This document shows positions 1 through 5,974 of a stretch of DNA of 6,994 nucleotides, piece after piece (positions within the stretch are counted from its first letter, which is position 1; every line of letters begins with the position of its first letter). The notes under the pieces are model-generated. The model was not told the origin of the DNA, searched no databases, and worked only from the letters and a program-made list of their open reading frames with translations. The DNA lies in contig DBGM01000021.1 in the NCBI GenBank assembly GCA_002295885.1, forward strand, positions 1 through 6,994, given 5' to 3'. The DNA is from Phycisphaerales bacterium UBA854. GTDB taxonomy: Bacteria; Planctomycetota; Phycisphaerae; Phycisphaerales; SM1A02. The position numbers were made by a program, and so were the translations under genes.

Positions 1-243
1 CTGGACGATCTGCAGTCGATCCCGATGGATCGGATCGCGCCAACCGCACTCGCACTGGTCGACCAGATTGCGGTTGCCGATGGCACGCCACCAACGGACG
101 AGCACCAGATCGCCAAACTCCTCGTGCTCCCAGGAGCAGATGACATGGCCGCGCCGGCCACGCGGCAGATCGTCGTGCCCGAGGGGTGCGTTGACGAGGA
201 GTTCCACCTCGTCGCCGACTGCGAACTGTTCGTCGCAGTGGCA
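1..243 (-). repeat. Protein module A, copy 3 (cut by window edge)
   Basis: Residues 440-520: CHCDEQFAVGDEVELLVNAP, VIC at 473-475, the VLVRWW segment and CECG at 503-506. The expected closing W-x-V-x-C lies at or beyond the edge, so the module order A-B-...-A-B-A may continue outside the window. Confidence 0.7.
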
Positions 244-1560
244 GAGCACCTCGCCCGCGCACGTCTCGGAGGAACAGGGCGAACGATCACCGCCCCACTC
301 ACCTCCCCGATCGAGGCAATCGGCCTCGGGCAGCGGCTGGCACTGATCACCGAGACAGCAGGCCCCGACCTCATCGATCTCCCGCCAGCCGGGCAGCAGG
401 TTCTCGCAATCGACGATCCAGGTCTCGAGGACATGGATGCCCAGATCGTTCAGCCCGTTGCCACGATAGACACCGCAATCGCAGAACCAGGTCGGATCCC
501 GACGGTCCCGGGGATCATTGGGCGCATGGTCGCGGAATCCCTCCCAGGCCACGGTCACCCGATCCCAACCGCTGGCGTCGGCGCAGAGCACCACACCGCG
601 GGCCCCACGAAGCAGTTCCGGACGTCCGTTCTGGACGGCACCGGTCCGCCCGGGATTGTCCACGAGCAGCGTGACCCGGTCCCCGGCCCGAAACTGTCCC
701 CCGCATTTGCAGAGCGGCTCATCGTCGAACGCGCGGACGCGGCAATCGACGTCGTCGCAGGTCACCGCTTCACCGAGCCACTCGCCGTTGCACTCCGCCT
801 CGGTTGCGATCCGGCATTCGTCACCGGTGCAGCAGGCTCCCGTCGGATCCGGATCGGGCTCCGGCGCGGCCTCCGCCGGCGGTTCCTCGACCGGCTCCAC
901 GCAATGACCGACGGCGTCGAGGATCAGGATCAGATCGAGACCGTCGACCTCGCAATCGGCGTTGAGATCCTGCGGCGGCTCCGGACGCCAACCGAAGAAC
1001 TGGAAGATGAACTCGTGGGCGTCCTGGATGTCGACCACTCCGTTGCCGTCCAGATCCGGACAGTCCACGGGCTCGCCGCAGCCGCACAGGTCGGGCATGC
1101 ATTGGATGTCACGCCCGAGGAACTCGCCGCCGCGATTCAGGCAATCCGGCTCGAACATCGCCAGGCAGTGATCACCGAGACAGCATGCCCCATGGCGAAG
1201 TGCCGGACCGAGGGCCAGGGTGTTGCACCTGACCCACCATCCCTTGCCGTCACTGTCGATTCCGCCGCATTCACAGAAGTGGTTCAGATCCCGACCGCCG
1301 TTGTCCCAGTCGAAGAAACCGACCTGCACCCACTTGTCGAAACGAGGATTGCCGCACAGGACCTTCCCTTCGGATCCCGCAGGCAGGTTCTCGGCCCGGT
1401 TGGGGTTGTCCACCAGCAGGTGGACCAGATCGCCGGCCTCGTATTGATGGTTGCATGAACAGAACTCCCCGTTGAGGGGAGCCGCGTCCGAGCCGCCCGC
1501 GATGCCGGCCACGGCCAGCACGCCCGCGAGGGCCCACATTGAGTTGAGTTGCATCTTCAT
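1..1560 (-). CDS. Modular Cys-rich secreted protein with dockerin-like module (3' partial)
   Basis: The frame stays open for 520 codons from 1560 to the window edge, so the C-terminus is missing. A signal peptide is visible: a short n-region, a hydrophobic stretch at about residues 9-23, and probable cleavage near SDAA-P (24-28). Modules follow in this order: A1 (34-114), B1 (124-154), a dockerin-like pair of calcium loops (167-220), an acidic Pro-rich linker (221-240), B2 (241-273), A2 (284-388), B3 (399-434) and A3 (440 to the edge). Module A shares CxC..QF..GDxVxLLVDNP, a mid VLC and a closing CxCG; A1 and A2 then end in WxVxC. Module B shares GACCxGDxC...EAxC...GGEW. The many paired Cys suggest disulfides outside the cytoplasm. 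I do not recognise an enzyme domain; a surface, adhesive or matrix protein is only an inference. The true start may be codon 3 (1554), which sits 6 nt after GGAGA, although starting at 1560 keeps Lys2 in the n-region. Confidence 0.85.
   Translation of the reverse strand, partial: MKMQLNSMWALAGVLAVAGIAGGSDAAPLNGEFCSCNHQYEAGDLVHLLVDNPNRAENLPAGSEGKVLCGNPRFDKWVQVGFFDWDNGGRDLNHFCECGGIDSDGKGWWVRCNTLALGPALRHGACCLGDHCLAMFEPDCLNRGGEFLGRDIQCMPDLCGCGEPVDCPDLDGNGVVDIQDAHEFIFQFFGWRPEPPQDLNADCEVDGLDLILILDAVGHCVEPVEEPPAEAAPEPDPDPTGACCTGDECRIATEAECNGEWLGEAVTCDDVDCRVRAFDDEPLCKCGGQFRAGDRVTLLVDNPGRTGAVQNGRPELLRGARGVVLCADASGWDRVTVAWEGFRDHAPNDPRDRRDPTWFCDCGVYRGNGLNDLGIHVLETWIVDCENLLPGWREIDEVGACCLGDQCQPLPEADCLDRGGEWGGDRSPCSSETCAGEVLCHCDEQFAVGDEVELLVNAPLGHDDLPRGRRGHVICSWEHEEFGDLVLVRWWRAIGNRNLVDQCECGWRDPIHRDRLQIVQ
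259..366 (-). repeat. Protein module B (GACC), copy 3
   Basis: Residues 399-434: GACCLGDQC, PEADCLDRGGEW, then two closing Cys. It is closer to copy 1 than to copy 2, including at the DNA level (see the 17-bp direct repeat). Confidence 0.75.
344..360. repeat. 17-bp direct DNA repeat, copy 1
   Basis: The 17-mer TGATCACCGAGACAGCA here is repeated exactly at 1169-1185. Both copies lie in GACC modules (copies 3 and 1) and encode the CCLGD segment on the minus strand in the same frame. Confidence 0.85.
397..711 (-). repeat. Protein module A, copy 2
   Basis: Residues 284-388: CKCGGQFRAGDRVTLLVDNP, VVLC at 323-326, the VTVAWEGF segment, CDCG at 360-363, and a closing WIVDC. It is the longest copy, with extra residues before VVLC and a polar, Asp/Arg-rich insertion (about 344-357) before the CDCG. 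Confidence 0.75.
742..840 (-). repeat. Protein module B (GACC), copy 2
   Basis: Residues 241-273: GACCTGDEC, TEAEC, then GEWLGE and two closing Cys. It follows the acidic Pro-rich linker and is slightly shorter than copies 1 and 3, lacking the RGG before GEW. Confidence 0.7.
901..1062 (-). other. Dockerin-like pair of calcium-binding loops
   Basis: Residues 167-220 of the secreted protein. Loop 1 (D169 to D180, DLDGNGVVDIQD) has ligand-type residues at positions 1, 3, 5, 9 and 12, as in type I dockerins. Loop 2 (D198 to D209, DLNADCEVDGLD) keeps the same positions but has Cys in place of the usual Gly at position 6. Each loop is followed by a hydrophobic helix (HEFIFQFF and LILILDAVG). In lineages without cellulosomes such modules are typically attachment or calcium-stabilised elements, so no cohesin partner can be assumed. 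Confidence 0.75.
1099..1191 (-). repeat. Protein module B (GACC), copy 1
   Basis: Residues 124-154: GACCLGDHC, then EPDC, NRGGEF and a closing C. It matches the two later copies in Cys spacing. Six Cys fall within about 31 residues, which suggests a small disulfide-stabilised module. From general knowledge, GACC-type modules are common in secreted proteins of Planctomycetota. Confidence 0.75.
1169..1185. repeat. 17-bp direct DNA repeat, copy 2
   Basis: Exact copy of 344-360 at the matching place in GACC module 1. Identity includes synonymous positions, which fits an internal duplication or later gene conversion between modules. Confidence 0.85.
1219..1461 (-). repeat. Protein module A, copy 1
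   Basis: Residues 34-114 of the secreted protein. It begins CSCNHQYEAGDLVHLLVDNP, has VLCG at 67-70, then W77 and the VGFFDWDN segment, CECG at 96-99, and ends with WWVRC. Copies 2 and 3 share the CxC start, GDxV, LLV(D/N), the (V/I)C and the CxCG. The spacing of Gly, Val and Trp suggests a small beta-barrel (SH3/KOW-like), but that fold is a guess. Confidence 0.75.
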
Positions 1561-1565
1561 TCTCC
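1561..1565 (-). promoter_or_regulatory. Ribosome binding site of the Cys-rich protein
   Basis: The minus strand reads GGAGA directly before the ATG at 1560. That spacing (0 nt) is too short for 1560 but right for the in-frame ATG at 1554 (6 nt). The site therefore favours translation from codon 3. Confidence 0.55.
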
Positions 1566-1635
1566 AGAGTGACAGGAACCCTGCGCGTCCTGCAGGGCCC
1601 CCTACGCCACCGGAGACGGGCCGTGAACCGGTTTC

Positions 1636-2160
1636 TCAGATTTCGGCGGTTCCCCATCGCTCCCGAATGACCCGGGCACGGTGGTTGAAGACCTTCAGCT
1701 GATCACGCTTGACGAACAGGGCGTGCGCCAGACGGCCACCCGGGACCCGGTACTGCACGTGATCCTGGATCAGAGTCGATCCACCCTCGTCGACGAACGC
1801 GTGCTCATGGACCCAGGATCGGAACGGCCCCTTGGTCTGGATGTCGACGAAGCGGTGCGGCGGCTCCCAGTGCTGGATCAGACAGTCCCATTTGATGGAC
1901 ACGAAGCCGTAGACGGTCAGCAGGCAGTTGACCGTCGCGCCTTCCTTCATCTCGACCTCGCCCTCGTTGAGAATCCTGAACCCGACATGATCCGGAGTGA
2001 GCTCCTGGAGATTGCGTGGATTCGAGAAGAAGGTGAACACCTCGTCGATGGGACGGGGCACCCGCACCCGGGAGAGGAGTTCGTATCCCCCACGGGTGCG
2101 CACGATGGTGGTCGGAAGTTCCGGGATGCCCACGGCCAGATCGGGAAATGACGCGTCCAT
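1636..2160 (-). CDS. SRPBCC-fold ligand-binding family protein
   Basis: A 174-residue protein of the SRPBCC (START/Bet v1-like) fold, closest in pattern to the COG4276-type 'ligand-binding SRPBCC' group. The N-terminal signature VPRPIDEVFTFFSNPRNLQELTP (34-56) is clear: a strand, then the helix in which NL..LTP is typical. The second half has W91, W98, PPHRFVDIQTKGPF (100-113), W116 with HEH (118-120), a GGSTLIQDHVQYRVPGG stretch (126-142), and a C-terminal amphipathic helix with KRDQLKVFNHRA. No signal peptide is seen, so it is probably cytoplasmic. Members bind hydrophobic ligands or have no assigned role, and none can be given here. The start at 2160 is supported by AAGGA at 2168-2172 with a 7-nt spacer. 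That site lies inside the last codons of the upstream peroxidase gene, only 3 nt away, so the two are very likely cotranscribed and translationally coupled. Confidence 0.9.
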   Translation of the reverse strand: MDASFPDLAVGIPELPTTIVRTRGGYELLSRVRVPRPIDEVFTFFSNPRNLQELTPDHVGFRILNEGEVEMKEGATVNCLLTVYGFVSIKWDCLIQHWEPPHRFVDIQTKGPFRSWVHEHAFVDEGGSTLIQDHVQYRVPGGRLAHALFVKRDQLKVFNHRARVIRERWGTAEI

Positions 2161-2163
2161 GAT

Positions 2164-2769
2164 TCAGTCCTTCGTCGTATCCGGGCCGGCCGTCGCGAGG
2201 AGGCCGTCGATGCGATCCGTGACTTCAACGGCCGTCGGCTTCACGCTGGATCCGAAGAAGGCCACCGCATTGCCCTGCTGATCGACGAGGTACTTGCCGA
2301 AGTTCCACTTGGGCAGCACGCCGGTCGACTTGGCGAACTCCGCGAAGATCGGCGACTGACCGGATTGGTCCGAGACGACGACCTTCTCCATCACGGGGAA
2401 CGTCGCGCCGTAGTTGACGCGGCAGGTCTGCTCGATCTCGTCGGCTCCCCCGGGCTCCTGCCCCCCGAAGTCGTTGCACGGAAAGGCGATGACGCTGAAA
2501 CCACGGTCCTTGTACTGCTGATGCAGCTTCTCCAGACCCGTGTACTGCGAGGTGTAGCCGCAGTGACTGGCCACGTTGACCACCAGCAGCACCTGCCCCT
2601 CGAACTGACCCAGATCGACGTCCTGGCCACGCAGGTCCCGGCAGGACTGGGCGTGGAATCCGGCGTCGGAGGACGGCGGAGCATCGACGACGCGGGAATC
2701 GCAGCCCGCGAGGACGAGCGACATGGGCCAGAGGTTCAGCAGGAAACGCATCCAGGGGGTGACTTTCAC
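2164..2769 (-). CDS. Glutathione peroxidase family lipoprotein (Cys-type)
   Basis: A 201-residue thiol peroxidase of the glutathione peroxidase family, which reduces hydroperoxides. The peroxidatic Cys70 sits in NVASHCGYT and is encoded by TGC, so it is a Cys rather than a selenocysteine form. The rest of the catalytic set is present: Gln104 in FGGQEPG and Trp155-Asn156 in KWNFGKYLVD. Cys116 (EQTCRVNYG) is placed like the resolving Cys of thioredoxin-dependent members, so thioredoxin-like recycling is likelier than glutathione. The N-terminus is a lipoprotein signal: hydrophobic residues 9-20, then lipobox LAGC with Cys23. Asp24 at +2 is, by the E. coli rule, an inner-membrane retention signal. 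The enzyme should therefore face the periplasm. I chose the GTG at 2769 because AAGGAG lies 7 nt upstream. An in-frame ATG at 2826 would add a basic, non-conserved leader upstream of the apparent promoter. Confidence 0.92.
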   Translation of the reverse strand: MKVTPWMRFLLNLWPMSLVLAGCDSRVVDAPPSSDAGFHAQSCRDLRGQDVDLGQFEGQVLLVVNVASHCGYTSQYTGLEKLHQQYKDRGFSVIAFPCNDFGGQEPGGADEIEQTCRVNYGATFPVMEKVVVSDQSGQSPIFAEFAKSTGVLPKWNFGKYLVDQQGNAVAFFGSSVKPTAVEVTDRIDGLLATAGPDTTKD

Positions 2770-2776
2770 GGCGATT

Positions 2777-2782
2777 CTCCTT
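2777..2782 (-). promoter_or_regulatory. Ribosome binding site fixing the GTG start of the peroxidase
   Basis: The minus strand reads AAGGAG, then 7 nt, then GTG at 2769. It is one of the strongest Shine-Dalgarno matches in the window, and it decides against the more upstream ATG at 2826. Confidence 0.75.
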
Positions 2783-2793
2783 GTTGACCGCTC

Positions 2794-2822
2794 ATTGTAT
2801 CCCTGCCCCCTTGGGCTGGCAC
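2794..2822 (-). promoter_or_regulatory. Candidate sigma70-type promoter for the peroxidase/SRPBCC unit
   Basis: On the minus strand, TACAAT (2799-2794, five of six to the -10 consensus) is preceded after exactly 17 nt by GTGCCA (2822-2817, four of six to TTGACA). Transcription would begin near 2787, giving a leader of about 18 nt that carries the AAGGAG site. It lies in the 91-bp gap after the transporter operon, so the redox pair probably has its own promoter. Confidence 0.5.
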
Positions 2823-2837
2823 GCACGGAGCAACGGA

Positions 2838-2855
2838 AATCGGGCCGGGAGGCCC
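2838..2855 (-). terminator. Weak candidate terminator after the transporter operon
   Basis: Just after the permease stop, the minus strand has GGGCC-TCCC-GGCCC (2855-2842), a 5-bp all-GC stem with a 4-nt loop, followed by GATTT. The T run is only three bases and the stem is short, so termination may be partial. Confidence 0.35.
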
Positions 2856-2860
2856 CCGGT

Positions 2861-3727
2861 TCAGCCCTTCACTCCGGAGGTCGAGATGCCTTCGATGAAC
2901 GACCGCTGGGCGAGCAGGAACAGCAGGAGCACCGGCACCACCATGATGGTGCTGGCGGCCATCAGGAGATTCCACGGCGTCGTCCCGAGGCGGGACATGT
3001 AGAGCTCGAGACCGAGGGCCAGGGTGTACTGGTCCCGATGGGTCAGGAAGACCAGTGGCCCCAGGAAGTCGTTCCAGACGTACATGAAGTGCAGCAGGGC
3101 CACCACGAGGATCGCCGGCAGGGACAGCGGTACGAGAATGCGGAGCAGGATTCCGAGATGTCCGCAGCCGTCGATGCGGGCCGCCTCGTCCAGTTCCCGT
3201 GGAATGGTGAGGTAGAACTGCCGCAGTAGGAAGATGCTGAAGGCGCTGCCGAACCAGGCCGGGATCCACAGCGGCATGAACGTGCCGATCCAACCGAGGC
3301 TGCGGAAGATCACGAACAGCGGCACCATCACCACCGGAAACGGGATCATCATCGTCGCCAGGAGCACGAGGAAGCAGGTGCCCCGTCCCCGCCAGGGCAC
3401 CCGGGCGAATCCGTAGGCGACGATCACGCTCGACACCACGACGCCCGCGACCGACAGCAGCGCGATCACCAGGGTGTTCCGGAAGTAGAGCGGAAAATCG
3501 ACCGCCCCGTCACCGAGGACCGAACCGTAGTTGGCGGCTCCGTCCCGCACCGCAGCCGCCGGCGACGCGGGCAGCAGCAGCCCCGATTCGCTCATGGCCT
3601 GCTCCGCCGGCTGCAGCGAGATCGAGGCCATGTACAGCACCGGCAGCACCGCGATCACGGCGCACAGCGCGAGTGCGAGGTACATGCCCGCCCGCCCGAA
3701 TCGACCCGCTCCGGTCCCCGCGATCAT
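2861..3727 (-). CDS. Carbohydrate ABC transporter permease, MalG/UgpE type
   Basis: A 288-residue inner-membrane subunit of a CUT1-family importer. Six hydrophobic segments are visible at about 13-36, 84-107, 117-140, 145-168, 201-218 and 255-274, with a periplasmic loop after the first. The cytoplasmic coupling loop has the EAA motif, EAARIDGCGHLGILLRILVP (181-200), which docks on the ATPase. YVWNDFLGPLVFL (216-228) is typical of this subfamily, and the C-terminus ends in QRSFIEGISTSGVKG, a usual MalG-like ending. The start at 3727 is supported by GGGGAG at 3735-3740 with a 7-nt spacer, and by its ATGA overlap with the stop of the preceding permease gene. The open frame continues upstream to 4717, but that part is an out-of-frame reading of the neighbour. 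It is the last gene of the operon. The substrate cannot be told from the permease. Confidence 0.95.
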   Translation of the reverse strand: MIAGTGAGRFGRAGMYLALALCAVIAVLPVLYMASISLQPAEQAMSESGLLLPASPAAAVRDGAANYGSVLGDGAVDFPLYFRNTLVIALLSVAGVVVSSVIVAYGFARVPWRGRGTCFLVLLATMMIPFPVVMVPLFVIFRSLGWIGTFMPLWIPAWFGSAFSIFLLRQFYLTIPRELDEAARIDGCGHLGILLRILVPLSLPAILVVALLHFMYVWNDFLGPLVFLTHRDQYTLALGLELYMSRLGTTPWNLLMAASTIMVVPVLLLFLLAQRSFIEGISTSGVKG

Positions 3728-4602
3728 GACACGGCTCCCCGGTAGAAGACGAATCGACGGCCGATCAGCAGCAGTCCGATGGTCAGCAGGAGGATGGCCA
3801 GGAACTGGACCACCCCCAGCGCACTTGCGTAGCCCATGTCGCCGTAGCGGAAGGCCGCATCGTAGACGTACATCGACCAGAAGTAGGTGGCCCGGTTCGG
3901 ACCGCCCCCGGTCATGATGTAGGGCACCACGAAGACCTGCGCCGCGTTGACCAGTCCGATGATGACGTTGAACAGGATCACCGGCGAGATCATCGGCAGG
4001 GTGACGTGCACCAGGCGCCCCCACCATCCGACCCCGTCGATCGACGCGGCCTCGTGCAGATCCCGCGGGACGTCGCGCAGCGACGCCAGGTAGATCACCA
4101 TCGCCGGGCCCACGACCCACAGATTCATCAGGATGATGGCCACCATGGCCCAGGTCTCGTCGGTGAACCAGCCGGGCCCCCGGAGACCGGTCGCTTCGAG
4201 ACCGCGGTTGATCACACCGAGTTCGCCGTCGTACATCAGCTTGAAGATCGTGGCCAGCGCCACCAGCGGCAGGACCGACGGGGCGAACACCGCGACCCGC
4301 CAGAAGGCGATGAAGCGGGCGGGCCGGGACAACAGCATGGCCAGGGCGATCGAGACCACGGTGAGCAGCGGAATCGTGATCACGATGTAGACCAGGGTGT
4401 TTCGGGTGGCGGCGTGGACGACCTCGTCGTGCAGCATCCGCGTGTAGTGCTCCATGCCCACCGCAACGGGAGCTTCCAGCAGCGTCCAGTCGGTCATCGA
4501 ATACCAGACCCCGAGCACCAGCGGCAGCACCGTGAAGCAGGCGAAGCCGATCAGCCAGGGGGAGATCCACAGCAGTCCGGTCATGGTGCGCTTCCACGTC
4601 AT
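3724..4602 (-). CDS. Carbohydrate ABC transporter permease, MalF/UgpA type
   Basis: A 292-residue inner-membrane subunit that pairs with the MalG-type permease. Hydrophobic segments lie at about 9-33, 70-91, 101-123, 151-175, 206-229 and 261-283. The EAA loop reads EAASIDGVGWWGRLVHVTLP (184-203), with the conserved Gly190 and Leu-Pro. The downstream segment PYIMTGGGPNRATYFWSMYV (227-246) is characteristic of sugar permeases of this group. The length is that of the short (UgpA-like) form without the extra N-terminal helices of enteric MalF. The start at 4602 overlaps the binding-protein stop (ATGA, 4 nt), and there is only a weak GGAA upstream. Translation therefore probably depends on coupling to the upstream gene. 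Confidence 0.95.
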   Translation of the reverse strand: MTWKRTMTGLLWISPWLIGFACFTVLPLVLGVWYSMTDWTLLEAPVAVGMEHYTRMLHDEVVHAATRNTLVYIVITIPLLTVVSIALAMLLSRPARFIAFWRVAVFAPSVLPLVALATIFKLMYDGELGVINRGLEATGLRGPGWFTDETWAMVAIILMNLWVVGPAMVIYLASLRDVPRDLHEAASIDGVGWWGRLVHVTLPMISPVILFNVIIGLVNAAQVFVVPYIMTGGGPNRATYFWSMYVYDAAFRYGDMGYASALGVVQFLAILLLTIGLLLIGRRFVFYRGAVS

Positions 4603-5951
4603 GGACCGGTTCCGAATCGCGGCTGGTTCCGCCGCTCCCGGCGGATCCGGGCCCGCTCGAGCTGGGCCTCGACCTCCGACTGCACCTCGGCCAGCACCGT
4701 GGCGACGTCCTCGTCACCGTTCCAGATGCGGTCCACTCCCGCCGTCAAGGCGGCGTTCAGTTCCGGCCATCCCGCCAACGGAGGCGTGCCGAAGCCGTTG
4801 GGGCTGTGCAGGATCGCCTCGTGGGCGGCGATCGAATGGTTGGGATGTTCAAGACGAAAGGACTCGGAGACCTCCATCAACGGAGACGGTTTGGCGTGGA
4901 GACTGCTGACGAGCTCGACCATGTCCTGCCGCTGGGTGAAGGCGATGAACTCCATGGCCTCGTCCGGGTGCGGCGCACCACGCGGCACGACGAGGATGTC
5001 GCACTCGATGGGACCCGCGGGAGCCTCCGGCGAACCCACCGGCCCCGGCAGCGGCCAGGCGGCCCAGTTGAGTTTGGGCGCCGACTCCGCGATGACCCGC
5101 GCCATCCATGGCCCCTGGATGGTCATCGACAAACGGCCGGTGAGGAAGTTCCGGTACGGACTCGGATTGTCGGTTGGCGCGGACTGGAAGCGACGCAGGG
5201 CATCCCGCCCGTAGCGACGCTGCCCCCGCTGGAACCAGGTGAAGGCCTCGACGTTCTCGGGCGAGTCGATGGTCGCGGTGTCGGTTTCGACGTCGTAGAG
5301 CTTCCCGCCGAAGTAGCCCGGCCAGCACCAGTGCCACCACCCCGGATCCATGTGCAGAAAGCCGGCCTGGACCACTTCGCCGTGCTCGACGATGCTCAAC
5401 GGTCCGACCATGCGGTCAAACTCCTCCAGCGTTTGCGGACGATCGCCGTCACCGCCGGACAGACCGGCCCGGTCCAGATGATCGAGGTTCACGTACAACG
5501 CCACCGAGGAGCAGGTGTTGACCCCCGCGAGCTGACGGTCGCCGTCGAACACCAGCGGACGCACCGCGGGGGCATAGGTCTCCGCGGTGATCCCGGGAAG
5601 GTCCAGCGGCAGGATTGCGTCCGCCTGGGCGTAGAACGGCAGGTTGAAGCTCCAGAGGCCCAGCACATCCGGCGGTGCCCCACCGGCAATCGACAGCATC
5701 GCCTTCTCGTCGATGCTGGACATGGTCAGGTAGTTGACGTGAATGCGGTCCTGCGATGCATTGAATGCTTCGACCACCCGCTGCATGGCGGCCGCTTCGG
5801 TCCCGGTCCACTTCTCCCAGTAGTTCAGCACGATCCGGTCGTCCGACCCCGACGTGGACGGCCGCGGCCCCAGCAGGGCGTACCCCACGGCCACCAGTGC
5901 AAGCACGCACAGGAGCACGGTTCGAACCAGGCTGCCCGGAGATTCCCGCAT
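4599..5951 (-). CDS. ABC transporter substrate-binding protein (family 1, sugar type)
   Basis: A 450-residue periplasmic solute receptor of the UgpB/MalE class. It has a hydrophobic N-terminal segment (11-28) after Arg10. There is no convincing lipobox and no clear signal-peptidase site, so it may stay anchored in the inner membrane. The mature fold opens with IVLNYWEKWTGTEAAAMQRV (40-59) and EAFNASQDRIHVNY (61-74), the usual first strand and helix. GGAPPDVL (90-97), LAGVNTCSSVALYVNLDHL (141-159) and FLTGRLSMTIQGPWM (269-283) are family hallmarks. An aromatic cluster, WWHWCWPGYFGG (205-216), resembles the ligand-stacking region of sugar receptors. Cys147, Cys209 and Cys317 could form disulfides. 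The start at 5951 gives the expected membrane-targeting N-terminus, but no Shine-Dalgarno is visible. Reading further upstream enters the antisense of the divergent ATPase gene. It is the first gene of the importer operon. Confidence 0.93.
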   Translation of the reverse strand: MRESPGSLVRTVLLCVLALVAVGYALLGPRPSTSGSDDRIVLNYWEKWTGTEAAAMQRVVEAFNASQDRIHVNYLTMSSIDEKAMLSIAGGAPPDVLGLWSFNLPFYAQADAILPLDLPGITAETYAPAVRPLVFDGDRQLAGVNTCSSVALYVNLDHLDRAGLSGGDGDRPQTLEEFDRMVGPLSIVEHGEVVQAGFLHMDPGWWHWCWPGYFGGKLYDVETDTATIDSPENVEAFTWFQRGQRRYGRDALRRFQSAPTDNPSPYRNFLTGRLSMTIQGPWMARVIAESAPKLNWAAWPLPGPVGSPEAPAGPIECDILVVPRGAPHPDEAMEFIAFTQRQDMVELVSSLHAKPSPLMEVSESFRLEHPNHSIAAHEAILHSPNGFGTPPLAGWPELNAALTAGVDRIWNGDEDVATVLAEVQSEVEAQLERARIRRERRNQPRFGTGP

Positions 5952-5974
5952 GATGTGCACGGTACCATGCGGGA
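5944..5974. promoter_or_regulatory. 9-bp inverted repeat between divergent transporter genes (candidate operator)
   Basis: TCCCGCATG (5944-5952) is the perfect reverse complement of CATGCGGGA (5966-5974). The arms are 13 bp apart and about 22 bp centre to centre, roughly two helical turns. The spacer holds two smaller palindromes, GTGCAC (5955-5960) and GGTACC (5961-5966; its last base is shared with the right arm). The left arm covers the binding-protein start codon, and the right arm ends just before the ATPase start at 5976. A dimeric regulator bound here could control both directions. I found no convincing -10/-35 pair for either gene. Confidence 0.45.

Noticed and set aside
25..1458. Long plus-strand open frame (477 codons) opposite the Cys-rich protein
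   Set aside because: It has no recognisable domain or plausible ribosome site. The opposite strand has a signal peptide, repeated Cys modules and calcium loops, so this frame is a G+C-rich antisense shadow.
1579..1597. Hairpin CCCTGC-7 nt-GCAGGG in the 75-bp gap between the SRPBCC and Cys-rich genes
   Set aside because: It has a six-base stem with no T run after it on the minus strand, so it is not convincing as an intrinsic terminator. Whether the Cys-rich gene has its own promoter here is undecided, as I saw no clear -10/-35 pair.
2770..2826. Earlier in-frame ATG (2826) for the peroxidase
   Set aside because: It would lie upstream of the candidate promoter, adds a basic non-conserved leader before the lipoprotein signal, and lacks the AAGGAG spacing that the GTG at 2769 has.
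3728..4717. Upstream extension of the MalG-type frame (618 codons in total)
   Set aside because: It is an out-of-frame reading of the MalF-type gene. The ATG at 3727 has a GGGGAG site and the ATGA overlap.
4006..5214. Plus-strand open frame of about 400 codons across the permease and binding-protein genes
   Set aside because: Its composition is His/Arg/Pro/Gln-rich with no domain, opposite two well-conserved transporter genes.
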